From Phycisphaera sp. (GTDB lineage Bacteria; Planctomycetota; Phycisphaerae; Phycisphaerales; Zrk34): 64,000 bases of DNA. The stretch spans positions 52,017 through 116,016 of the forward strand of contig WGMA01000007.1 in NCBI GenBank assembly GCA_016125285.1. The letters are read 5' to 3'. Numbering within the stretch: position 1 is the stretch's first letter; the number at the start of each line of letters is the position of its first letter. The notes beneath the pieces were generated by a model. That model worked only from the letters and a program-made list of their open reading frames with translations, had not been told where the DNA came from and ran no database searches. Positions 8,538 to 16,530 of the stretch are shown in pieces. The translations under genes were made by a program, and so were the position numbers.

Positions 8538-9140
8538 TCAGTGCTCTCCGTCCCCGTCGGCGCCGCGCTGCGCCTCCTCCGCCGCGGCCCGGTCGGCGCG
8601 GACGGTCTCGGTCAGGTCCACCTGCGCCGTCGCCGAGGGGTCTTCCTCCATCGGCGCGTCCGGCGCGGTCGTCGTGTCCAGCGGCGCCCACGGCTGGTCG
8701 CTGTTCATGTGCATGTCCATGAACCACGTGTAGTCGAAGATGCCGATGTTGTTCGACTCGTTGAGGATCCGCAGCACGAACTGGATCGACACCGGGCGAT
8801 TGCGGATCGTGGCGACCTGCACGGGATGCCGCGGCCCGGACCCGAGCCGCGTGCCCATGTTGATCAGCGTCAGCACCACCGTCGTGCGATCCTCCAGGTC
8901 GTGCTTGATGCGCGGCGTCGAGTCGTCGTAGTCGCGGCGGAACACGAGGCGGCAGGTCAGCGGCGGGCTGGCCGGCAGGCCGAACTCCAGCGGCGTGTAA
9001 AGGTTGTGGATGATCGTGCCCGAGCCCATTACCTCGAGCGTGCCGGCGCGGATGCGCAGGCCGTCCGAGTCGGCGATCGCGGGCGGTGGTCCGAGCTTCG
9101 CGGTGTCCTGCATCTTGTCGGGTGGGGATTCGTTGCTCAT
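8538..9140 (-). CDS. Hypothetical protein, 200 residues
   Basis: A soluble protein without a signal peptide. Residues 25-165 form a beta-rich core (RIRAGTLEVMGSGTIIHNLY, VVLTLINMGTRLGSG, VSIQFVLRILNESNNIGIF) that resembles single-domain proteins annotated as domains of unknown function; DUF6864 is a possibility that I cannot confirm. The tail (160-200) is acidic and Ala-rich. The Shine-Dalgarno is weak. A TATAAT box lies about 130 bp upstream at 9271-9276. Function unknown. Confidence 0.6.
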   Translation of the reverse strand: MSNESPPDKMQDTAKLGPPPAIADSDGLRIRAGTLEVMGSGTIIHNLYTPLEFGLPASPPLTCRLVFRRDYDDSTPRIKHDLEDRTTVVLTLINMGTRLGSGPRHPVQVATIRNRPVSIQFVLRILNESNNIGIFDYTWFMDMHMNSDQPWAPLDTTTAPDAPMEEDPSATAQVDLTETVRADRAAAEEAQRGADGDGEH

Positions 9141-9270
9141 CGTGTACCCGGTCGACGCGCGATCGACCGCCGCTCCTCTCTCCTCGCAGCGGCCGGACCG
9201 CGACTTCAGGATGGCTCGTAGCGTTGCTTCCCACGTGCAGCATCATCCAGCTGTCACGCCCGTTAGCCAC

Positions 9271-9276
9271 ATTATA
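9271..9276 (-). promoter_or_regulatory. Putative -10 box (TATAAT)
   Basis: A perfect minus-strand TATAAT lies in the 215-bp gap between the protease-like gene (stop at 9356) and the 200-residue hypothetical gene (start at 9140). It would give a leader of about 125 bases. No good -35 is visible. Confidence 0.35.
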
Positions 9277-9355
9277 CACCCTCGGCGCACGTCGGGTGAG
9301 GCGCGTGCACAATATCGAACACGATGATTTGTCGCGGTGATCGAACGCGAACGCG

Positions 9356-11422
9356 TCAGAACTGCCAGGGATATTTGCCCCAGCGCTTGCGGAACGCCTG
9401 CACGTACGCGTCGTTGAGCCGGTCGTCGGACGGACGCGCCGTGGCGTGCGTCGCGGCGTGGTCGGCGGCGGCCTGCAGCGACGTCGTGGCCGTCGTGGTG
9501 GTCGTCGGCATGACGTGCGTCGCGGTCACGGGCGTGGCGGACAGGTACACCGTGCGGTACGGCGTGGTGCGCGCGTCGGCCAGATCGTTGTCGCCGTGGC
9601 GCGGGGTGTCGCGTCGCGCGGCGCCGTTGGGGGCGGCGGCGGGCGCTTCGGGTTCGGTCTGCTCGCCGGGGCTGGGGTAGTGGTCGTAGCGCGGCGCCAG
9701 GCGCGGCACGCGTCCGCCGGGGATGCCCGGGCTCACCGACATGCCCCAACCGGTGCCCGTGCCGGGGGCGCGGCCGCGGAGGTACGGCGGGATCGCCGCG
9801 ACCTCGGCCGCACGCTGGAACTGGTTGAACGTGAACGATCCGCCGTACGACTGATACCGCATGAAGTCCCAGTGGAAGTCGAGTCGGCCGTAGAGGTCGG
9901 CGGTGTCGCGCGTCTCCCACGCCGCGACCATGCCGCGCCGCATCATCTCCATCGACGCGTCGAACTCGCCGCGGCGATGCGTCCGCCGCATGTTCTGCTG
10001 GAAGACGGTCGCGTTTTCGTGCGACATGATGTTCAGGTCGAAGGTGGGCACGTCGTCGAAGTTGTGCGGGTCGCGCGGGCGGGCGATACCGGTCTCACGC
10101 AGGTCGGCGAGGCGCACGCCGACTTCCTGCGCGGTCGCGGGGTCGGGCATCAGGTCGGTGCCGACGTAGGGCGACAGCGCCTCGGCGGCGCGCGCCTTGG
10201 CCGCGGCCTCGGCGTCGTGCGGGGCGGTCGCCGCGGGTGCGGGCTCGCGGCCGCCGACGCCGAACTCGGCTTCGAGCTGACGCAGGCGGGTGTCGTCACC
10301 GCGGTCGCTGACGAAATGGAACGCCCGGCCGTTGAGGACCTCCGCGGCGGCGAGGGCGCGCGGCGTGCCGTTGGCGCGGGCGATGATCAGCTCGCCGATC
10401 TTGCCGGTCGGCAGCGCGTAGTTCGCGTCGGGCCCGATGCTGAGCTTGTGGCTGGTCACGCCGATGACGCGCCCGTCGGCGGACAGCAGCGGCGCGCCGG
10501 ACGACCCTGCGCGCACCGGCGCGGTCGTCTCGATGACCTGGAACGCGCCGGTGTAGTGCCGATGCATGCCCTTGACGGCCCCGGCCGCGATCGCCGCGCC
10601 GCGGGGGTCGAGGTCGACCGCGTACACCGCGTCGCCAACGCCGGGCAGCACCGTCGCGCCCATCTTCAGGTACGGCAGGTTCTCACCGTCGACCTGCAGC
10701 AGCGCCAGGTCGGTGTCGCGGTCGGTCGCGCTGACGTAAAGGGCGTCCATCGTCGTGCCCTCGGCGGTCTCCGCGGTCACCGCCGCCGCGTGTCGCGCCG
10801 CGGGGTGATTCGTGACCAGCAGGCCGTCGGGCGACACGAAGAAGCCGGTCGCTTCGCCGATCAGCTGCCCGCGCTCGTCGTGGAACGTCACGTGCGCGAC
10901 CGACGCGGCGGCCATCGCGTTGAGGCGCTCGACGCTGAGTCCCGCAGGAGCCGACGTAGCAGCCTCCACCACGGCGGGTGTTTCGACCGTCGCGGCCGGG
11001 GTCTCCGTCACCTGGGCGGTGGCGGCGGGCTCTGTCGCTTCGGTTTTCTGGGGGGAGGGGGGGGTCGCAACGGCCTCGACACGGGCCTCGGTGGCCTTAT
11101 CGGTATGAATATAAACAACTGCTGGTGAAGGTTGATACGTGGATGTGTGGGTCTGGGAGGCGTCGGTCGGGGCATTGGGGGCTGGCTTGGTGAGCACGTC
11201 GACGACGAGCAGGCCGCCGAGTATCGCGGTGCCGGCGAGGCACATGACGCCGATCGACACGTGCATGAACCGCTCGGCGGCGTTGGACCGCCCGTCTGCG
11301 GCGGAGACGACGGTGACCGCGTCGCCACATCCGCTGCAGCGGACCTGGGCGGATCCGTCGCGCAGACACGCCGTTGGTACGTTCAGCTTGCTCCCACACC
11401 GCGCGCATGTCGCCTGGGTCAT
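9356..11422 (-). CDS. Membrane-anchored zinc-ribbon / trypsin-like serine protease-like protein
   Basis: A 688-residue protein. It opens with an MJ0042-type zinc ribbon (CARCGSKL, then VRCSGCGD), then a single transmembrane segment at about 50-75 and an Ala/Pro/Thr-rich linker. A trypsin/HtrA-like domain follows at about 165-345: GFFVSPDGLLVTNHPAARHA, DTDLALLQVD and APVRAGSSGAPLL, the last carrying the nucleophile Ser. The catalytic His is uncertain, because HtrA has TNxH where this protein has TNHP. The C-terminal half is low-complexity and has no clear family. The start at 11422 is favoured over one at 11449 by an AGAGGAAG just upstream. Processing of envelope proteins or a binding role are both possible. 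Confidence 0.7.
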   Translation of the reverse strand: MTQATCARCGSKLNVPTACLRDGSAQVRCSGCGDAVTVVSAADGRSNAAERFMHVSIGVMCLAGTAILGGLLVVDVLTKPAPNAPTDASQTHTSTYQPSPAVVYIHTDKATEARVEAVATPPSPQKTEATEPAATAQVTETPAATVETPAVVEAATSAPAGLSVERLNAMAAASVAHVTFHDERGQLIGEATGFFVSPDGLLVTNHPAARHAAAVTAETAEGTTMDALYVSATDRDTDLALLQVDGENLPYLKMGATVLPGVGDAVYAVDLDPRGAAIAAGAVKGMHRHYTGAFQVIETTAPVRAGSSGAPLLSADGRVIGVTSHKLSIGPDANYALPTGKIGELIIARANGTPRALAAAEVLNGRAFHFVSDRGDDTRLRQLEAEFGVGGREPAPAATAPHDAEAAAKARAAEALSPYVGTDLMPDPATAQEVGVRLADLRETGIARPRDPHNFDDVPTFDLNIMSHENATVFQQNMRRTHRRGEFDASMEMMRRGMVAAWETRDTADLYGRLDFHWDFMRYQSYGGSFTFNQFQRAAEVAAIPPYLRGRAPGTGTGWGMSVSPGIPGGRVPRLAPRYDHYPSPGEQTEPEAPAAAPNGAARRDTPRHGDNDLADARTTPYRTVYLSATPVTATHVMPTTTTTATTSLQAAADHAATHATARPSDDRLNDAYVQAFRKRWGKYPWQF

Positions 11423-11466
11423 GGCTCTTCCTCTTGAAATGTCGCTCACCCCCGACGGGCTGCTGC

Positions 11467-11472
11467 ATTATA
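11467..11472 (-). promoter_or_regulatory. Putative -10 box (TATAAT) of the protease-like gene
   Basis: A perfect minus-strand TATAAT lies 44 bases upstream of the start at 11422. No clear -35 hexamer is seen. It lies in the divergent intergenic region shared with the gene at 11656. Confidence 0.45.
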
Positions 11473-11596
11473 CACCATTAACGCACAGCAATCGCCTTTA
11501 TTCCCATCAATAATGGATGCGCGAACAGGCCCGGAGTTCCCCCAAACGCCGATTTTTTCTTACGCGGGGCGTCTGCCACGGAACGGCCCGCCCGGT

Positions 11597-11622
11597 GCGG
11601 GTACACTGATTCAGTGACCCGC
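11597..11622. promoter_or_regulatory. 26-bp dyad upstream of the secreted-protein pair
   Basis: Two arms, GCGGGT-A-CACTGA and TCAGTGACCCGC, pair fully except for one bulged A, around a single central T. A TACACT (11602-11607), which could serve as a -10, lies inside the dyad. This may be an operator or an RNA hairpin upstream of the gene at 11656. Confidence 0.45.
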
Positions 11623-11655
11623 CTGATCCTTATACGAGTTTGACCGGAGCGACCG

Positions 11656-12255
11656 ATGCCGACACGACCCACGGTGACCGCGATCGTCCTGACGCTGGGC
11701 GCGATGGCGTTGCTGGGTGCGGCGGGTCCGGCGCGGGCTGGGGATTTCGAGGCGACGCTCGAGATCGCCTCGGCGGACGCGAAGCAGAAGGCGGTGGAGA
11801 TGGACGTGCCCGCGGCGTCGGCCAAGCCGATCGAGCGGCCGGTGTTTCACGTCAAGGCCGGCCAGCCGCTGCGGTCGAAGTGGCGGGTGACATGCGTGGC
11901 CGACGCGAAGGTCGTCGACATCGTCGTGCACTTCTACATCGCCCACGAGGATAAGGTCGGCCAGGCGACGCAGCCCGACCTCAGCGAGGACAACGTCAGC
12001 GTCGAGTCGGCGGTGACGATGGACTTCGACCCGCGTGACTTCACGTCGGCCGACATGCCGTTCACGCTCGACGAGCCCGGCGCGTATCGCGTGCAGGTCG
12101 AGACGCTCGGCTCGACACCCGGCGCCGGTCACGGACACGCCGCGACGCTCGACCTCGTCGTCGACCCCGTCGAGCCGGCCAAGCCCGACACGCCCGCCAA
12201 GTCCGACGACGCGGGCAAGCCCGACAAGCCCGCCGAGGGCGGCGACAAGAAGTGA
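11656..12255 (+). CDS. Secreted beta-sandwich-like protein with charged Pro/Lys tail
   Basis: A 199-residue protein with a signal peptide (about 1-28, ending GPARAG). The body (30-175) has alternating beta-strands (FHVKAGQPLRSKWRVTC, VVDIVVHFYIAHEDK, GAYRVQVETLGSTPG), an Ig-like or C2-like pattern without catalytic residues. The last 25 residues are a low-complexity KPD/AKS tail. CGGAG lies seven bases before the ATG. The next gene starts 11 bp after the stop, and the two are related in design, so a co-expressed pair that acts in the envelope is likely. Family unknown. Confidence 0.65.
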   Translation: MPTRPTVTAIVLTLGAMALLGAAGPARAGDFEATLEIASADAKQKAVEMDVPAASAKPIERPVFHVKAGQPLRSKWRVTCVADAKVVDIVVHFYIAHEDKVGQATQPDLSEDNVSVESAVTMDFDPRDFTSADMPFTLDEPGAYRVQVETLGSTPGAGHGHAATLDLVVDPVEPAKPDTPAKSDDAGKPDKPAEGGDKK

Positions 12256-12266
12256 GGCCAACGAGT

Positions 12267-12995
12267 ATGCGACACGATCACCCGGTAGTGCGTGCGACGA
12301 TGATGAGCGGCGCGATCGCGCTGGCGCTGCTGATGGTTTGCGCGCGACCGGTGCTCGCCGAGCATTACAACATCAGCCTCACCGTCGAGACCGTCAGCGA
12401 GACGGCTTCGGCGCCGACCGACCCGGACGACTCGCCCAACAGCTACAAGCCGACGCCGACGTTCAAGGTCGAGCGTGACGAGCCGCTGGTGCTGCAGTTC
12501 CTGGTCAAGAACGTCTACCCGCACGGCACGCGCAAGCAGGTCGGCGTGCACTACCTGATCGCGCGTGAGCCGAGCAAGCCCGCCGCTACGCCGACGGACA
12601 AACCGGCGTCCGACAAGCCGGCGTCCGACAAACCCACCGACGCGAAGGCGCCCGCGCCCGCCGCGCCTGCCAAGCCCGCCACGCCTGCCAAGCCCGCCAC
12701 GCCTGACACGTCGACGCCCGCCAAGGCCGCTGACGAGCCCAAGTCTGACAAACCCGCCGCCTCGCCGCTGCCGCCGCTGCCGCCGCACATCATCGAAGGC
12801 CCGCCGCCGCTTGAGCCGGGCACGCAAATGGTGATGGAGGGTGACTTTGTCGTCAACTTCAAGCCGAAGGGGATGACGGGCCTGCGGCAGGCGCTGCGGC
12901 TGCGCGATCCCGGCCACTACCTCATCCGTGTCGAGTCCCGCAAGAGCCAGTCGGACCACGAGCACTTCTCGCAGATGCACCTGATCGTCGAGTAG
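12267..12995 (+). CDS. Secreted protein with central Pro/Ala/Lys-rich linker
   Basis: A 242-residue protein with a signal peptide (about 1-31, ending ARPVLAE). Two beta-rich segments (about 35-105 and 180-242; LRLRDPGHYLIRVESRK near the end) flank a low-complexity linker of repeated KPA/TPA/SDKP units at about 106-165. The end of this protein (PGHYLIRVES) resembles PGAYRVQVET of the preceding protein, so the two are probably distant paralogs. An in-frame GTG at 12252 overlaps the previous stop, but the ATG at 12267 with GAGG upstream is preferred. Function unknown. Confidence 0.65.
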   Translation: MRHDHPVVRATMMSGAIALALLMVCARPVLAEHYNISLTVETVSETASAPTDPDDSPNSYKPTPTFKVERDEPLVLQFLVKNVYPHGTRKQVGVHYLIAREPSKPAATPTDKPASDKPASDKPTDAKAPAPAAPAKPATPAKPATPDTSTPAKAADEPKSDKPAASPLPPLPPHIIEGPPPLEPGTQMVMEGDFVVNFKPKGMTGLRQALRLRDPGHYLIRVESRKSQSDHEHFSQMHLIVE

Positions 12996-13001
12996 GTCGG
13001 C

Positions 13002-13029
13002 GGCGGTGTGCGAATTATCTCACACCGCC
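13002..13029 (+). terminator. Hairpin terminator after the secreted-protein pair
   Basis: A 9-bp perfect stem, GGCGGTGTG (13002-13010) with CACACCGCC (13021-13029), and a 10-nt loop lie just after the stop at 12995. The U-tract is poor (TTCGACTT), so termination may be weak or Rho-assisted. Confidence 0.5.
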
Positions 13030-13076
13030 TTCGACTTCGCTGAAACCCCTGAAAAACGCTTTCGAACCGCCCGGCC

Positions 13077-13096
13077 TACGGGTATATTTACCCGTA
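13077..13096 (+). promoter_or_regulatory. Palindrome overlapping a TATATT -10-like box upstream of the pseudopilin gene
   Basis: Perfect 8-bp arms, TACGGGTA and TACCCGTA, are separated by TATT. The centre contains TATATT (13083-13088), a good -10 box. The distance to the ATG at 13216 implies a leader of about 120 bases. A bound repressor here would block RNA polymerase. No strong -35 is visible. Confidence 0.45.
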
Positions 13097-13215
13097 CACA
13101 CCGCCGGCTGCCTGCCGGCACGCGACCCACCGATTGCGTCTGACACCGGGCGCTCCACACGCACGAACCCCGTCCCGGTTCAACGCACGAACTCACCACC
13201 GCAGGGGCACAAATC

Positions 13216-13950
13216 ATGATCGATCGACTCGCAGGACGTACGCGTTGCGCACGCGGATTCACCATCGTGGAGATGCTGGTGGTGCTTGCCATCATCGTGC
13301 TGCTGCTGGCGATCATGCTGCCGTCGATGCAGATGGCGCGGGCGAACGCGCGCACGCTGCGGTGCCAGGTCAACGAGCGTCAGCTCCTGCAGGCGCAGCA
13401 GAACTACGCCAGCGACAACTACACGGCGTTGGCGCACCCGAACTGGCTGAGCAAGGAAGACGGCGACCCGGAGGACATGAAGTACGCCGGGTGGCTGTAC
13501 AAGTACCCCGACCGCGCGGCGCCGAAGGACGTGGAGAAGGGCGCGCTGTGGCAGTACCTCAAGGACATCGACGTGTACCGCTGCCTCGATCACCCCGAGC
13601 CGTGGGAAGGCACCGAGCGCATCACCAGCTACTGCCTCAACGGCTCGCTGGTCCGCTTCGGTAACACCGACCCGCAGTACTACACGACGTTCCGCCTGAA
13701 CCGCTGGCAGCCGGAGGACATCTTCTTCTGGGAGACGCACGAGGAGAGCCACTGGTGGAACGACGGGTCGAACTTCCCGTCGGAGTTCGCCACGGGGCGC
13801 CATCCGCTCGGCGGCAACCGCGGCGCGGGCAACGTCGGCATGATGTGCGGCGCGGTCAAGTGGCTCAGCGAGGAGGAGTACCTCGAGCTGTCGTACTCGA
13901 CGACGAAGAACCACCTGTGGAACGTGCCGGACTCGACGACGGGTCGGTGA
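13216..13950 (+). CDS. Type II secretion / prepilin-like protein with N-terminal methylation motif
   Basis: A 244-residue protein with a classic type IV prepilin leader: a short basic segment and then the cleavage/methylation motif RGFTIVEMLVVLAIIVLLLA, with Glu at +5 and a hydrophobic helix. The periplasmic part has pseudopilin-like sequence typical of the many prepilin-like proteins of Planctomycetota (NYASDNYTALAHPNW, then GRHPLGGNRGAGNVGMMCGAVKW near the end in place of the usual H-x9-DG motif). AGGGG lies eight bases before the ATG. No pilus or secretion genes are adjacent, so it relies on machinery encoded elsewhere. The substrate is unknown. Confidence 0.85.
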   Translation: MIDRLAGRTRCARGFTIVEMLVVLAIIVLLLAIMLPSMQMARANARTLRCQVNERQLLQAQQNYASDNYTALAHPNWLSKEDGDPEDMKYAGWLYKYPDRAAPKDVEKGALWQYLKDIDVYRCLDHPEPWEGTERITSYCLNGSLVRFGNTDPQYYTTFRLNRWQPEDIFFWETHEESHWWNDGSNFPSEFATGRHPLGGNRGAGNVGMMCGAVKWLSEEEYLELSYSTTKNHLWNVPDSTTGR

Positions 13951-13986
13951 GCGGCGACGTTTCGCGGCATCGATGAAGTCATCAGG

Positions 13987-14010
13987 GCCCACGGGGCGGA
14001 ACCCGTGGGC
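13987..14010 (+). terminator. Intrinsic terminator after the pseudopilin gene
   Basis: A perfect 9-bp stem, GCCCACGGG (13987-13995) and CCCGTGGGC (14002-14010), with a 6-nt loop is followed by TTTGTCGTT. It lies 37 bp after the pseudopilin stop codon. Confidence 0.75.
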
Positions 14011-14079
14011 TTTGTCGTTGCGGGGCGCGCGCGGGGCGTGTGGCGGATGGGGCGGCGGTTCGTGTACCCTATGCCGACC

Positions 14080-15303
14080 ATGTCAGACGTGAATACACCA
14101 TCGAGTAATGGACGTGAATCGACGCCGGACGTTTGCATCGTCGGCGGTGCGGGTCACGTGGGACTGCCGTTGGGCCTGGTGCTGGCCGACGCGGGGATGA
14201 ACGTGTGCCTGCTGGACGTCAACGGCCGCATGCTCGACGAGGTGCGCCACGGGCGGATGCCGTTCGAGGACCGCGGCGCGCAGGAGGTGCTCGACCGCGT
14301 GCTGGCGGCGGGGCGCCTGTCGTTCAGCACCGAGACGTCGGCGATCGCGGGCGTGCCGATCGTGATCGTGACGATCGCCACGCCGGTCGACGAGTACCAG
14401 AACCCCGACTTCAAGGTGTTCACCGCGTGGGCCGACGCCGCGGCGCCGCACCTGAGCCCCGACCAGCTGATCGTGCTGCGGTCGACGATCTACCCCGGCA
14501 CGACCGAGTGGGTTGACAAGCACTTCCGCGAGGCGGGTCGGCCGGTGCAGGTCGCGTACTGCCCGGAGCGGATCGTGCAGGGCTTCGCCGTCGAAGAGCT
14601 GCACACGCTGCCGCAGATCGTCAGCGGCACGTCGGAGGTGGCGCGTCGGCGCGCGGCGGAGCTGTTCGAGCGGATCGGCACGACGGTCGTCCCGCTGGCG
14701 CCGATGGAGGCCGAGTTCGCCAAGCTGTTCGCCAACGCGTACCGGTACATCCTGTTCGCGATCGCCAACCAGTTCTACATGGTCGCCGACTCGGCGGGCG
14801 TGGATTACAACCGCGTGCTGACCGGCCTCAAGACCGACTACCCGCGAGCCAAGGGCGTGCCGGGCGCGGGCTTCACCGCCGGGCCGTGCCTCTATAAGGA
14901 CACGATGCAGCTCGCGGCGTTCAGCCAGAACCACTTCCCGCTCGGCCACGCGGCGGTCGTCATCAACGAGGGCCTGATCCTCTACCTCGTCGAGCGGATC
15001 AAGCAGCAGTACGACATGGAGAAGACGACGATCGGGCTGCTCGGCATGGCGTTCAAGAGCGACTGCGACGACATCCGCTCGAGCCTCAGCTACAAGCTCA
15101 AGAAGCTGCTGAAGCTCTCGGCGAAGCGCGTGATCGCGGCGGACCCGCACGTCGTGGTCGACCCGGAACTGCTGCCGGTCGACGAGGTAATCGAGCAGAG
15201 CGACCTGTTGATCCTGTGCACGCCGCACGCGGAGTTCAAGAACCTGGACCTGCGCGGCAAGCCGCTCCTCGACGTGTGGGGCATCTATCCGCAGTCGGTG
15301 TGA
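14080..15303 (+). CDS. Nucleotide-sugar dehydrogenase (UDP-glucose/GDP-mannose dehydrogenase family)
   Basis: An NAD-dependent four-electron oxidation of a nucleotide hexose to a uronic acid is the expected reaction. The 407-residue protein has an N-terminal Rossmann motif (VCIVGGAGHVGLPLGLVLAD), a central dimerisation helix bundle, the catalytic-cysteine segment GPCLYKDT (Cys270) and a C-terminal UDP-binding domain with LGMAFKSDCDDIRSS. Length fits the family. The frame is open to 14005, but that part overlaps the terminator hairpin. ATGs at 14071 and 14080 are both possible; a weak TACCCT (14065-14070) would make the transcript nearly leaderless. This is the first gene of a glycan set and supplies a uronic acid precursor. 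UDP-glucose, UDP-N-acetyl and GDP-mannose sugars cannot be told apart here. Confidence 0.88.
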   Translation: MSDVNTPSSNGRESTPDVCIVGGAGHVGLPLGLVLADAGMNVCLLDVNGRMLDEVRHGRMPFEDRGAQEVLDRVLAAGRLSFSTETSAIAGVPIVIVTIATPVDEYQNPDFKVFTAWADAAAPHLSPDQLIVLRSTIYPGTTEWVDKHFREAGRPVQVAYCPERIVQGFAVEELHTLPQIVSGTSEVARRRAAELFERIGTTVVPLAPMEAEFAKLFANAYRYILFAIANQFYMVADSAGVDYNRVLTGLKTDYPRAKGVPGAGFTAGPCLYKDTMQLAAFSQNHFPLGHAAVVINEGLILYLVERIKQQYDMEKTTIGLLGMAFKSDCDDIRSSLSYKLKKLLKLSAKRVIAADPHVVVDPELLPVDEVIEQSDLLILCTPHAEFKNLDLRGKPLLDVWGIYPQSV

Positions 15304-15316
15304 GAGCGTGGAATTC

Positions 15317-15395
15317 GTTTAGCGACGCCCCGCAGGGGCGTGCTTTCACCTCTGATGTCCGTTGGAAAGCACGCCCCTGCGGAGCGTCGCTAAAC
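15317..15395. repeat. 31-bp inverted repeat with nested dyads
   Basis: Arms at 15317-15347 and 15365-15395 are reverse complements at 30 of 31 positions, around a 17-nt loop. Each arm contains its own smaller dyad (ACGCCCC-GCA-GGGGCGT in the left arm, one mismatch in the right). It begins 14 bp after the dehydrogenase stop and could terminate or stabilise that transcript. The nested form also resembles dispersed palindromic (REP-like or MITE-like) elements. Confidence 0.85.
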
Positions 15396-15444
15396 AGTCA
15401 CGCCGCACGGCGCGTGCGCCCAGGAGTTATCATCTCCGTTGACG

Positions 15445-16509
15445 ATGTCTCAACGCCTCAACATCGCGGTGATCGGGGGGCGTTTCGGCGCGCAGGTGCA
15501 CGTGCCGGCGTGGCGGAGCGTGGGGCGGTGTGACGTGGTCGCGCTCGGCGCGAGCACGGAGGCGTCGGCGCGCGCGGCGGCGGAAGCGGCGGGCGTGCCG
15601 CGGGCCGCGGGGGACTGGCGCGCGATCGTCGTGGACGAGACGGTGGACGTGGTGTCGGTCGCGGTGCCCCCGATCGAGCAGCCGGCCATCGTGCGGGCGG
15701 CGCTGGAGCACGGCAAGGCGGTGTTCTGCGAGAAGCCGCTGGCGGTGAGCGTCGACGACGCGGCGCAGCTGGCGGCGCTGGCGACGCGGCGCGGGCTGGC
15801 GAACGTGATCAACTTCGAGTTCACGGTGATCCCCGCGTGGGGCCGCATGCGGACGATGCTCGCGGCGCGCGACCTGGGCGCGCCGCGGTGGGCGCGCGTC
15901 GTGTGGCGCGTGCGCACCTACGCCAACGAGCAACGCCTGAGCGACAGCTGGAAGACGCGGCCGGGGCAGGGCGGCGGCACGCTGAGCAACCTCGCGGCGC
16001 ACACGCTGCACTACGTGGAGTGGATGCTCGGGCCGATCGCGCGGCTCACGGCGCGGCTGGAGAAGCGCGGCGACGACGACCGCGACACCGACACGCGTGT
16101 GACGATGCGGCTGCATCTGGTCAGCGGGTGCGAGGTCGACATCGAGGTCGACGCGGACTCGACGGATCGGCGGGTGCACATGATGTCGGTCGAGTGCGAG
16201 CGGGGCACGCTGCAGCTGCGCAACGACACGGGCGACTACATCTCGGGGTTCCGCGTGCTGCGCGGCGCGGGTGCGGGCGGGGCGTTGGAGACGGTGCTGG
16301 CGGACGACGCGTTCGTCAGCGCGAGCGGCGACGGGCGTGTGGCGGCGACGGCGGTGCTGGTGCGACGCGTGGCGGACTGGTTACAATCAGGCACGCCCGC
16401 GCGGCCGAACTTCGCCGACGGCCTGCGGGTGCAGCGGCTGATCGACGCCGCGCGACGCGCCGACGCGACCGGCGAGCCGACGCCGACGCCGCAGCCCGAC
16501 ACGACGTGA
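15445..16509 (+). CDS. Gfo/Idh/MocA family sugar oxidoreductase
   Basis: A 354-residue NAD(P)-dependent oxidoreductase. The N-terminal Rossmann fold (NIAVIGGRFGAQVHVPAW) is followed by the family motif EKPLA at 96-100 and a C-terminal alpha/beta domain (GGGTLSNLAAHTLHYVEWML). In glycan clusters this family oxidises or reduces sugar C3 or related positions of nucleotide sugars. A TTG six bases upstream (15439) is an alternative start, better spaced from the AGGAG at 15422-15426. The next gene starts 21 bp after its stop in the same frame, so the two are co-transcribed. The substrate is inferred from context only. Confidence 0.85.
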   Translation: MSQRLNIAVIGGRFGAQVHVPAWRSVGRCDVVALGASTEASARAAAEAAGVPRAAGDWRAIVVDETVDVVSVAVPPIEQPAIVRAALEHGKAVFCEKPLAVSVDDAAQLAALATRRGLANVINFEFTVIPAWGRMRTMLAARDLGAPRWARVVWRVRTYANEQRLSDSWKTRPGQGGGTLSNLAAHTLHYVEWMLGPIARLTARLEKRGDDDRDTDTRVTMRLHLVSGCEVDIEVDADSTDRRVHMMSVECERGTLQLRNDTGDYISGFRVLRGAGAGGALETVLADDAFVSASGDGRVAATAVLVRRVADWLQSGTPARPNFADGLRVQRLIDAARRADATGEPTPTPQPDTT

Positions 16510-16530
16510 ACGCACATCGAGAACGCCGTT

